Source: Populus alba (lineage: Eukaryota > Streptophyta > Magnoliopsida > Malpighiales > Salicaceae). Taken from it: DNA of 64,000 nt. Made by a program: the position numbers and the translations under genes. This document shows, in pieces, positions 12,621 through 24,066 of the stretch. The first letter of the stretch is position 1, and every line of letters starts with the position of its first letter. Location of the stretch: positions 11,600,169 through 11,664,168 of the forward strand of contig NC_133288.1 in NCBI RefSeq assembly GCF_005239225.2. The letters run 5' to 3'. The notes below the pieces were generated by a model that worked only from the letters and a program-made list of their open reading frames with translations, did not search any database and was not told the DNA's origin.

Positions 12621-13256
12621 CTCTCTGTTTATGTTTATTAGAAACAAAACAAAATTTTTTTAATAAACTTAAGAAACTTATTGTCTATAAGTGTAAGGTT
12701 TTTCTGTATCCTAAAAATATATTGCTTAAACCCTGTAACAAATATAGTGAGGGCAATTAATGATCTTCACATTATGATCTTCATGCCTCAAAGCCTATTT
12801 GCTATAACCATTGACATTACACTTCGAGTCCGTTTTCTTCTCTTTACTTTTACATTTTAGCATAATAAAAGTGTTATAGAATAATATAAATTATATTTTA
12901 AAATTTTATTTAAAATCCTAATTGAAATGATTTTTTAACATGATATCAAAACTTTAATGAACCATATAGATTATGAGTTCGAATCTCGTCACTCTCATTT
13001 TCTTTTCTAATTAATAGCATAAAACAAATTTATATAAATTTCAAGCTTAAAGAACTTATATATAAAAAAATGATATAAATCATATCTTGATATTTATCTA
13101 AAAAATAATATAACATGCATGGATTTCCCAAATCTTGTATAAAGCTCTATACTGTAAATAAAAGAAGCAGAGTTCACTGCTCGCTGCTCCAAATAATGGC
13201 TATACAAATTACAAACTCCTGTGCTGTGCAAATAAAAATCGACCATGTTCAGAATC
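12621..13256. other. Intergenic region and 3' untranslated region of the zeaxanthin epoxidase gene
   Basis: This AT-rich DNA lies downstream of the minus-strand stop at 13257-13259. The first 100 or more bases next to the stop (13120-13256) have a more balanced composition and are probably transcribed 3' UTR. Nothing else is recognised. Confidence 0.35.
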
Positions 13257-16200
13257 TTATACCGACCGAAGAACTTGGCTTTCTTCCTTCTTTTCTGAAA
13301 TCTTCGGAGGAGACCTCATAACCTTAACACGAAATGTTGCCTGCACATGGAAGCTCACTATGTTTTGTCACATAGAATTTATTTGGAAACACATTCTATT
13401 GCAGGAGACGTGCTAGGACCAGCATATGTTGGTTCTGGTTCCTAGATTGCATCTGGAATATGGATTTAATCTGATTTCAGAAGAAAAGCTATGAACAGGG
13501 CAGGGATTAGTTGTCACCTTCTTGTCCGAGCCAAACTCAATCATATCTGATGGATGGAATCGAGCAGGAAAGTTCGGAGTTGCCCTACACCGTCTCCCCT
13601 CATTACTGCACATGTACAAGATTTCAATCTTACAGCACAACTCCATGATAATATATGAAATACAGGAAGATGTATCTTGATTTTCTCATCTTACTCTGTG
13701 ATAAAGGTGCCATGCTCACTCCGCAAATCAATTAGGTAAAATGCACCATTTTTACAAGAGATACGAGCATGCATTTCTGAAACCTGACATTAAAAATTAC
13801 AGAAAGGAACAGTTTTTTTTTTTTTTTTTCAACTTCAATGGAAAAGAACCTTACAGCTACACTTTTCCTATTCATATCGAAATAAGTTTTCCAAGGTAAT
13901 CTAAGAACTCTGCAGGCATTTCAGGCCTGTGTTACCTCAGGTGCGGGTATCACTATGGACATTCCCGGAAAATCGTCATGTGACACACTCCTGCAACCAC
14001 AACACAGCATCAAAAGAAGTGTCGTGTTCTGATGATCGCGGACTGCTGATGAAGCCATCCACAGAGTTGAAATTGGTCTTTTGTGATTAAATTAAATTGA
14101 AATGCATACCCAACCACACAGGGTTTGTTCTCATCCTTACTTAAACCAATAGGCTGTGAAGCAACAGCCTCTTTTCCACATGGTAAAAGAAACCACCTAC
14201 AGAACAAGGAAGATTGATAATGAAAAAGCAGTTGCATCATTAGATTATCAGCCAAGAAGAAGATTCAAGGCGTTATGTTCCAAGAAGGTTGACAAGGCGC
14301 ATAATCCGTACTCTCCATTAAGAGCACGCTCTAGAGCATCATCATCTTCAAACCATCTTTGCAACTGGTCGCTGGCCTATCAAAATGAATAATCATACAT
14401 TAGATTCCATCACATATCAGAATCTTCCAATTTCAAGAATAAGATACAATGAGCAACAATTGAAAATAGATTTCATGCTGCTAAGGCAACATACCTTGTC
14501 TGAGAGGCGGCAGCTTAGAGACCTGCCTTCAAGTTTGGAACTGCGAAAGAAAATCAGATTTCCAGTTGAGTTAAAAGAGAGTAACATAAGAAAAGATACA
14601 ATAAATGAGAAGATTATTCTTACAGAAGGAAAGAATTCTTCATTTTTTCTCAATTCTAACCACCATATGGATTTATTTTTAACACTAGTTTTTCTAGAAT
14701 CCCTTATCTGTGTGATACTTCTTTCTCACTCCCAATGCTTAAAGATATCTTTTAGGATCATGAACATCCCATTAGCCCATAGCTCTAAAACGCTCACCAC
14801 ATAAATGCTTTAAATTTTCAGAGTCCAAAACAGAGTAAAAGAGCATGCTAAATCTCTTCATTGTGAAAACCGAATTACAGATGAGATATAGCATATGACC
14901 TCTAATATGCTATAAGCTTCTACAATCTCAAGAAAATCATGTGAACCAATAATTTATCATCTAATTGGGTTTTCAATAGATTAAGTTTTCTGTAACAAAT
15001 GTATATAATAAATATCTGAGAACAAAATTGACTAGGTAGAAAAGACTTGAGTTTTCATGTTTGAACCTATTTCCACCCAAGACCCAATTGAGCATCACAG
15101 GCATTGCTATGTCAACGAAAAATCTGCCACCAACTCTTCCTGGGTGAGGTATCCGAAACTTTGTCAAGAACTGAAAACCAGGTCAAAAGGCATCATGGTT
15201 ATGGACGAAAAATTCAGACTGCTTTTTTAGTTTTTTAACATGTAATCAACAAAGACACCTACCGACAGCGGACCAAGCCCTACACCCAAATACGCCTTGT
15301 ATGTTGAAGCCATAATCGCCGCCATTCTTGCCATTCCATGGATAATGGCCACTCGGAGTCTTCTAGCATTCTCATAGCTGTGGAAAGAAGAAAGTGTGAG
15401 TCAACTAAATAAAGCCATTGGTTAAAAAAACACCCATCATATATATTTATACACACAAAACACCGTGTCAGTCAGAATCTGAATGTAGATCAATCCATGC
15501 TAACCAGTGTCCTAAATTCTAATGTACTAAATAGCATGCAACATCCTGCAAACTATTCAAATTAGAGGATCTTCCATGGTGAGTGGCAACACCATAATCT
15601 AAGAAAGAGAGACGCAAAAAATGGCAGGGAAAATAGTTTATAAATGCCTAGTTTTTATCAGTTAACATTGTTTACCCATGATACATCATAGTCTGTTCAC
15701 ACAAAGCTTTGCATACTTTTACACCGAAGATACTTTACAGAAAACTAGAATGGGAATTTCATGAAGATTAAGATTCAAATATAATTGGATGATTTCTTTG
15801 AGATGAATCCATTTCAAGGATCAGCAAATTGTTCCCTAGATAATTATTTTTTAAGTGGGTTTTTCCATGGTCACTACTTAAGGGCAACAAAACTCAAGAC
15901 TATTTTGAACAAAGCCTTAAGCTCAAAATTCCTGAGATGCCTTCCAAATGTCCACAGGAATGATTTCCACTTCATCTCCGATTATTCTCCTATCAGGACA
16001 TTATAACAGCCTTGAAATTTAAGCATTTCCAAATTATTTTAAAAATAACTAACATGTTACCTCCTTAGTGATGAAATAACGTCAACAGAGGTTCCTGATT
16101 CAACACTTTGTTTCCATGCTTTATCAAGCTCCAATGCAAGTTGGTAGCTATCCTGCCATATTGAAATATGGAGTTCATTTAGGTGTATTTTTGAGATTGT

Positions 16201-19200
16201 TCATTTGACTCATTTATTTATGTGAGAAAAGAAAATTGTGATGTCTAGAGGATGTAGAGAGATAAATGTTTTTCAGCAAAGAAGACACATACCAAAATTC
16301 TGGAAGCATTAGAGAATTACACAGGAGGCCAACGTTAATATGTGATACATTCCTTGGCAATGTTTACATATTTGAAGGTAAAAACTACAAGAGAAAGCTT
16401 CGGTCCAGATTCACAGTTAGGATCAAACAAAGAGAAATTAAGGTATACCTCAATGGCCATGCATCCCCCTTGACCCATATTCGGTTGCATGGCATGGACA
16501 GAATCCCCAAGCAAGGTCACACAACCCCTTCCCCAAGTAAGAATGGGTTCCCTGTCATATATATCACGTCGAAGAATGGCATCTTCATCTGTGGCCAGTA
16601 TCAAATCTATCACATTATCACACCAACCCTCAAATATTTTCAACAGCCGATCCTTTTTACCTGCCGAAATATCAATCAGTATTAGAAACTGGCATTAGAA
16701 AATGATAAAAAACTTTCACCACAGTGACCAGTAAAAGGACAAATACTTGAAATATAACCTAATCCTTATCACTCACTCACGAGATGAATTCATCAAAATT
16801 GGCTTAATTTAAAGTGCGCTTTGTTAGTTCAAACGAAGAGGTGTCACTTCCCTCCACCACAGTGATCAGTAAAAGGACAAATACTTGAAATATAACTTGA
16901 GCAACATACAGCAAAAATATTATTTATTTCCCAAAACCCTCTTTTCTAAAAGGAAGGCCTTCCTGTTGTAAATTTACCAAGCAGTTAGCTTCTTCATAAC
17001 AGACTACATTCCACAATCATTTTTGCTAACAACACAAGTTGCTATAGTATGACAAGCACATCTTAGCCTTGTTACTTTCAGTTTATGACTTCTCAGTTGA
17101 ATGCATAGACTTTTGTCAGATGCAACCATTTGTGTTTTTTAAAAAGGAGTTATGTGAATTTGAATGATCGATTGTGTTGTCATGCCAAACAAAAATATGT
17201 TGCATGAAATTAATTTTATTTCTACTGAACACTAAAAGCTGATGTTTCAACTGTATAAATTTGTCAATAAAATTTCCTGTTCAGAGCATGCTTATAATGA
17301 ATCTAGAGCATCGGAAAAGTATCTACCACGGGGGCCATCCATGCCACCAGGTTGTTCCTTGTGAAATGCATACCACTGCATCTTTCCAGCACCCACATCT
17401 GAAGACACGAAGTATTGTTTGTGACCCAAAAATACACGATACCTTCAGGGAAAAACTCAAAGTAAGCATCCAGACCAAACACAATTCAACTAATACAAAA
17501 TGTACACTCCACTAAATCCTAACTAGGTAAACTGTGACAGAAAAAAAGCGGCGTATGGTGGAAAGTTGGTATGCAATGAATGAAACATACCCAACAGTCT
17601 CGATATCGACAGGCACAAAATCTGCTATACCAGTATAACATGTATAGCCTGAGTACACTGCTTCCTTTGGTCCAAATAAGTTCTTCCTCACCTGTGCACA
17701 AGACAAACATAAGATATTCAAAATCACACTGAAGTGCATAGCTCCAGAACACTAGAGACTGCACGTGTAACGGAACTTTCATACACTCTACTTCAATTGT
17801 GGCAGTTGGCTGGTAGCATTGGTTGAGATCATTCAAAAGAGAATTGTTATCTTTTATAAAATCTGGTTTCAAAGGGATAATGAAAGTACTTGACATAGTA
17901 TTACCTTTGACCATATTCCATCAGCACCCACTAGGAGATCACCTTCAAATTGTTGTCCATTCTCGAGCACCACAGTGATCTAAACTTGTAAAATTTAAAA
18001 GAACAATTAAATGAATGTGAAAACTCAAGAAGCATACAAGATGCTTTTAAGTAACAAACCAGCAAGTCAAATGAATATTTGGTTGAGCAAGAAACGAAAA
18101 CCAGAAAGAACTCTCATTGAGGGAAGATTTTGCCGAAAGGACAATCTTCAACAAATCAGCAGTTCATACTACCTTATTCCCATCATCCTGAAAACTAACA
18201 ACATTACTATCATTAAGAATCACATCATCTCCAACTGCACGAGCTAGGATTTGTTGCAAAGTCATTCGGCTAATAACTCTTGTGACAGGAAGCCCTCTTT
18301 CTGCTGCTGGAGTGAAGGTATCAAACTTGACATACCTGGTACCATTCTTCATTCAATGTCAATTGAAACTAACACTTGCATCAGACAGGGTATCCAAAAA
18401 CAATAATTTCTGAAACGGTAATTTTTGTTAATAACACAAGACTTTTCTTCTATTCTATAAACTGCAAGTGGTCCATGTCTACCAATAATCATTTTTTAAT
18501 AGTACAAGACTTTGCTTAGAAATTCACATCGTCAGTTGACGCCAAAATATGATGATCACATAAGTATTATTGGCAAACTTCCCTAGCGTACCAAAGAAAG
18601 AAAAAGAAGTTTCATTTTCAGAAGCATTAAGCTGGAAATAAAACAAAGGTTGGATTTTTTTTTTTTTTTAAGCTAACTATCCAATTCTAGTTGATTAAAA
18701 GGAAATTCATAACACCAAAACAAATACAAACAGAACAAGCTCGGGATATAGCCAAATGAATCTCAATACAAATGCAAAATTTATCCTCATATATCAGTTT
18801 CACATTTTTGAAGTGTTCAAAACTTAACTTGCCAATCGCCATGCCCATAAACTTCAACTGCTACTGTAAAAACAAATGCCAGCAGCAAGAAAAACAAACC
18901 AAGTAATTTCATCAAATTCGATCACCATGGATGCAGCAAACCACAACTACCAAGGTTCAGTTTCTTTAAACATAACCAAAAGGGCCATAAACGTAAGATT
19001 GAGAGGGCCAACCGCAAAGCTATAAACTAAAAATGAAAACAAATACCAAATGAAGGGAAAACAAGCAAGGACATGCATATAGGATTAAAGGTTGGAAACA
19101 ACATACCAAGTACCAGAAACCCCATCAACAAGTCCATTAATCCTATCACCAGTGATACAGCCAGCTCTCATAACCTCTTCAGCAACCTCTAAATCAATAG

Positions 19201-19603
19201 CTTCCAAAGCAGCTAATGCATTGCTCTGTATCTGAATTGGACCTCTATATTGTCCTTCTCCTCTTACCGCACTCAAATCCTTCTCAAAAACCATCACCTC
19301 AAACCCTTTCCTTTTTGCTGCCAACGCAAAAACCAGCCCTCCAATTCCACCACCAGCAACAAGAACCTTTAACTTCCTTTGTTCTGACTGTTTCCCTCTT
19401 GATTCACTCACAGCATGTGCCTCGGTCACTACAGCATTCACTTGTGTCAATTTCTTAGCACTACTTGTCTTGGTTTTGAAGTTGTAGTTACAGTGCATGG
19501 AAGACGAGGATTCTACGGATGAGCTGCTAAAGATTGGAACTGGAAAGTGGGTTCTTGAGAAAACAGCCGTTGGAGTGTTGCAAAACAAAGTTGAAGATGC
19601 CAT
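13257..19603 (-). CDS. ZEP: Zeaxanthin epoxidase, chloroplastic (FAD monooxygenase with FHA domain)
   Basis: Converts zeaxanthin through antheraxanthin to violaxanthin in plastids, for the xanthophyll cycle and abscisic acid synthesis. Sixteen coding exons: 19107-19603, 18173-18335, 17905-17979, 17591-17691, 17327-17442, 16449-16660, 16061-16152, 15263-15377, 15067-15170, 14495-14540, 14312-14376, 14110-14196, 13936-13990, 13695-13783, 13518-13605, 13257-13340. All introns are GT-AG, phases agree, and the sum is 1989 nt, giving 662 residues (Arabidopsis ABA1 has 667). A Ser/Thr-rich transit peptide occupies about residues 1-60. The dinucleotide-binding GGGIGG is at about 84-89, the DG motif GADGIWSK near 238-245, and the GD motif GDSVHAMQPNMGQGG at 369-383. 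A C-terminal FHA domain spans about 555-630 (VSEMHARI, RSEHGTF). Residue 364 is Cys where Arabidopsis has Arg. The gene appears complete and functional. Confidence 0.97.
16718..16896. repeat. About 42-bp direct duplication inside a zeaxanthin epoxidase intron
   Basis: The phrase 'cagtaaaaggacaaatactt' with flanks occurs at about 16718-16761 and again at 16855-16896, nearly identical. The copies are about 137 bp apart, in the intron between exons 5 and 6. Confidence 0.8.
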
Positions 19604-20400
19604 TTTTCTTGAGTCTTTCTTGTTCTGTATTCACCGGGAATGTTCAAAACAAAGATTAAAATGTGTACGGACACTAATCTTTGCAAGGAAAATGGATGTC
19701 ATGCTGTTACTCTTTTTTATGCCAGTAGCTTGCCTTTGAGAAGGGAAGTGCTGTTTTTTTATAAAAAAAAAAAAATTAAAAAAATTGGTGGGGTTCGAGA
19801 GATTTTGAGCCACTCCATGATGTTTGAAGCAACAAATATGGAACACCAATCCCATAGATTGTGAAGCCATGTGTCAAACTATGCGTAAACTTTATACACG
19901 AAAACTATATATATATATATATATATGCTCTTCTAACCTTTACTATATTTTTAAACCCAAACACGCTCAGATATGGTGGCCGTTTCCGTTAACTAATATT
20001 ATTAATAATATATTATTATTAAACAACTCTTTTTGAAAAAAATTCTATTTATGCTTCTTTCTTTTCTTTTCTTTTCTTTTTTTCAAAAAAATTGAGATCT
20101 TCTACTATGTTGTGATTTGAAGCATGGAAGAGTCCAATTGGATAATTACATTATATATTGTAGCCTATTATTAATCAATATACCACAACTAAAAAGAATC
20201 CATGACTAATGAGCTGGAGCTCCTGCAACTTGTGTTGTTTTTTCTTTAAAAAAAAAAAAAATTGTTTTGAGTACAGATTTTTTTACTATATATATATATA
20301 TATATATATAAACAGTATCAATGTAATAAATGATTCAATATATTTGGCATGTAAAAAACGTATTTAGGAGTAGCAGTACAAATTTGGTTATGTTTTTATT
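19604..20400. other. Upstream region of zeaxanthin epoxidase and intergenic DNA
   Basis: The leader and promoter of the minus-strand gene should lie here. I see no convincing TATA box; the nearest AT-rich candidate reads CATAAAAAAG around 19710-19720 on the minus strand. AT microsatellites lie at about 19904-19926 and 20287-20310. Confidence 0.35.
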
Positions 20401-20639
20401 ATGAGGACTATTGATTGGACTAAATTATTCATGACAACTCAACTGGTATTGTATTTGATATGCATTGAACTGGACTGCACTGGATAATTTTTTTTATTTT
20501 ATGTTTTTCAGAAGAAACACTCAACCCGGGATTTAGATCATTTTGAATTTAAAAAATAAAAAAATAATAATTTGACCCGCTAAATAAAAAATTTGAATCA
20601 ACTTGCATCCAATTAATCCAAGATAAACCCGAGTTGACT

Positions 20640-21000
20640 TTCTTGGTTGACGACCCAAGTCTACCCATAGGTTAATTCTCAAAATGAGTTTTAAAATAAT
20701 AATAATCATTATTTTTATCCTTATATTGACCTAGGTCAATAACCAACTTGAACAGTGACCCGAGTCTTGCTCTAAGATGACTCTCGAGTCAGGTTTTAAA
20801 ACTATAATAATAATTATTTATATCCTTAAGTTTACATGGATCAATAATCAACTAGACCTATGACATAGGCTTTACTCTAGATCAATTTTTAATTTAGATT
20901 TTAAAAATTATAATAATATTATTTTAATTTTTATACTAACATGAATCAACCAGGTTAATCCTTGTGAAGAGAAGTGGTCAAGCTTGTCCTACCTCTTTTT
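20640..21000. repeat. Tandem repeat, period about 106 bp, three degenerate copies
   Basis: 'gttttaaaactataataat' variants start near 20689, 20795 and 20901. Each is preceded by a 'gactctcgagtca'-like phrase and followed by 'tgacctaggtcaataa'-like text. No coding capacity is present. Confidence 0.65.
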
Positions 21001-22050
21001 ATGGAACAAAAAATTCCTTACTAGAATATCCTTGGACAAGCCACAATAGATTTTTATATTATTCAAAGATGCACCAAACAAGTTCATAAAAAAATTATCA
21101 TATCTAATTTATCTTTGTCCAACATACCAAATATTACCCAAGAGAATGTTTTTTAGGTAGTATCTGGTTGCTAGCAAGGATAAAAGATATAAAAACAATG
21201 TAGATATAAATGTGTTTAGTTAAAGAATCAGAGATAATAAATAAAAATAAATATGTCTGTAAAATAATTTTAAAATAAATTTTTATATTTTTAAAACAAG
21301 AGATATAAAAAAGACATGTCTCTAAAGATAATATTTATTTATTTTTTATCTATAAAATATCATTTTAAAATATCTTAATCCAAAAAATTTATTCAACTAA
21401 AGCATGTAAACATAAAAAATAATTATTAGTATAGTTTTTAAACCTGACCTAGGGTAAGGCCTAGGTCATGGAGTTAAGAGGGTCAATTTAAGTTGATCCA
21501 TTTTTTAAATGATCAAAATGACATTATTTTGAACAAATTTTTTTTTTTAAAAAAAAATCAACAAGTTTTTGATTTGAGATTTGACCTAGGTCAACTATGT
21601 AATGGGTTGTCTTGGGTTTTTGAGCCGGTCACGCCGAGTCAAATTTTTTTTTTTTTTTCTTAAACTCGAATTGATCGAAGCCCTGGATCAGATTTTATAA
21701 CTATAATTATTATATTATTATTAATTTCAATACTCAATATGAATTAAAATAAAATAAATTATATGTAATTATTTTTTTTAAAAAAATATAAGTTTAATGG
21801 TAATATATATTAAGAATAAATATTTTTTAATTATTTTTTTTATCATTGAATAAATATCTAGAGATAATTATTTTTTTAAAAAAATCACTACAAAACAATT
21901 TTATTTTGATTTTGATTTTTTCTTATCTTGAAATATTAAAGCCATGAAAAATGAATAATATGTTAACGTGCTGCATTTGGTCACTTGAAAGAAATATCAA
22001 CAAAAAGAATTAATTAAGCATAACAATATACAATGTTTTATAATTATTAT
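21001..22050. other. AT-rich repeat-like DNA, no gene seen
   Basis: Scattered phrases such as 'gacctagggtaaggcctagg' (21449-) and 'gatttgacctaggtcaac' (21580-) resemble the tandem unit at 20640-21000 and suggest decayed repeats. No open frame with a motif is visible. Confidence 0.35.
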
Positions 22051-22059
22051 TTTTATTAA

Positions 22060-22232
22060 CATGAGTGTCCAGATCAGCTTGCTTATATTTCAATTAATTT
22101 TATAAGTCCTGAAATTAATAAATATGTAAATCTTTAACAATTATTATATTAACAACCACATGACTCGAACATGAAATTATAAAAATAAACCTTTTAATTT
22201 TAAGATCTTACAATTAGATGACCTACTATATG
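22060..22232 (-). mobile_element. Au-like SINE relic, near full length
   Basis: Read on the minus strand, a tRNA-like B-box core (TTCGAGTCATG) precedes a region ending in 'aagctgatctggacactcat' and then a T/A-rich tail. The plus strand reads 'gagtgtccagatcagcttgc', then 'ataagtcctgaaattaat', then 'aaccacatgactcgaacatg'. This is the order of the plant Au SINE family as I remember it. The copy has many CpG-decay changes, so it is old. A second, shorter copy lies at 63028-63112. Confidence 0.6.
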
Positions 22233-22274
22233 ATTATTATTAATAATATGAAAGTGTGATCTTTTCGTGAATAA

Positions 22275-22424
22275 AATAATCGGACATGAGGAGTCAATTA
22301 AGTCTAGTTGGTTGACCGAACGAGCAAAAAGGCCTGAACTAACCAATTAGACTTAGACCTATCTTATTTGAGGTAGAAACCAGTGATTGCATTCACAAAA
22401 TGATAGTGGGCGGCAGTGCACATA
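22275..22424 (+). repeat. Left copy of a 150-bp direct repeat flanking the hAT element
   Basis: It starts AATAATCGGACATGA and ends ATGATAGTGGGCGGCAGTG. It matches 27591-27743 in the same orientation over its whole length, with scattered substitutions and one T-rich expansion. The spacing between copies is about 5.3 kb. See the separate finding. Confidence 0.8.
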
Positions 22425-22560
22425 AAATATTTTAGGGTATTGTAGCTGTTTTTTTTAAAAATATTTTATTTAAAAAATATATTAAAATAATATTTTTTTA
22501 TTTTGTTAAAAATTATTTTTAATATCAATAAATTAATTTTTTTTTCCTCATCTCTGTTTA
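22425..22560. mobile_element. AT-rich MITE-like fragment
   Basis: 'gtattgtagctgttttttt' is followed by 'aaaaatatattaaaataat' and 'aaattatttttaatatcaa'. This is the same family as 8525-8675 and 32395-32575, truncated. Confidence 0.4.
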
Positions 22561-24066
22561 AAATAAAACACGCGGGCAATTAAGTAAGCAAATGTTAGAG
22601 TGTTCAAAAAAACCGATTAACCAAAAAAACCAAGAAAACTGATAAAAAATTAACCGAAAACTGAACCAAGATAGAAAACCGATTGTTAAAACAATAAAAT
22701 CTTGCCGGTTCGGTTCGGTTCTAGTTTGACCACTTAAACCGGTGAACCGAACCAGTAATATAAATACCACACACAAACACAATCACTCAGTAACCCTAAT
22801 TAACATTTTGAACTGAAGCCACCGCCCACACCAAAGACTCAAAGAGCAAAGAGCCAAAGACGATTTATCGTCTTCTCCCTTTTGCTGTTCTGCATCTATC
22901 TTGCCCTTCACCTTTAAATTTCATCCTTCCTCTTCTCCCTTTCACACCTGTCTTTTCCATCAATTTGCATCCTTCCTCTGTCTTCCCTTCTGCATCTGTC
23001 TTGCCCCCTGCTTCTCTCTTCACTTGCAGTAGAACGATAGGGCTCCTCCATTGGTAAGTTTATCTTTGTGTGCTTAACTACTTATAAGTTCAACTTTTAG
23101 TTTCAAACTTTGATGCTTCTCTGACCTCTGCTTCTCTTTTTTTTATCCTCAGGTTCCCCCCCTTTCCATTTAATCAACAGCTAGGGTTTTTGCATCTTTC
23201 TTCAAGTTCGCCCCTTTTTCCCCGCCCATCTCCTTTCTGTTAATTTATGTTGGTATTGAAATATGCTTGTTATAGTTTTTCTGTTTGATTATCAATTAGT
23301 CAATTAGTCAAATGTGTTTGTCATCTGTTACAACATTTTTTTTCATGTTTATCGCCTGTCGGGTGAATGAGTGAATCTGTTTTATCATGATTATCGGGAA
23401 TTGGGTTTTTTCTAAACCAAAAAGAATTGAGTTTTTTCATGACTGTTCCTTCATTTTTGGTTCCCATAGCACAATCTCGTTATCAACACTCTGAGTTGTG
23501 CAAAACAATTTACAAGGATAAGCATGAATGTCACTGCAAATTCCCAGCTAGGGAAAATGCATAGATCAAGGGTGTCAGATTAGTATTCATTTTAAAAAAG
23601 AATTATGATTCTTAGATCGATTTAAGTCCAATTTTCCGGTTCACACAATTTTCTCACAACTGCCACTGTCAGCTTCTCAAATGAAGTTATTGATGGTTAT
23701 TTTGAGGATTCAGGTATATCATCTGCTTGAAGTATTTTAATCTAGGATCCCAAACTATTCACATCTTTCTAGGGGATGGTAAATGAGAGTTGGCATTATA
23801 CATAATACTAAACTCCTCCAATGCTACAGTACAACCAAAAGAAGTAGAATTTGTTGCAGCAGTGATAAATTTTAAATTCTACACAAAATTTTAAAGAGAC
23901 TAAAAAACAAAACTAGTTCATTAATTGCTGCACAGGCAAATATACAAGGCATCTTTTTCAATTGATTTTTTTAGATCACAAAACACACTTTTAGTTTTAG
24001 TTCCAGTTCAATTAATAGCTGCAAATAATATTTTTTTTATTATTTTATAATCTGCTTTAATTTCAG

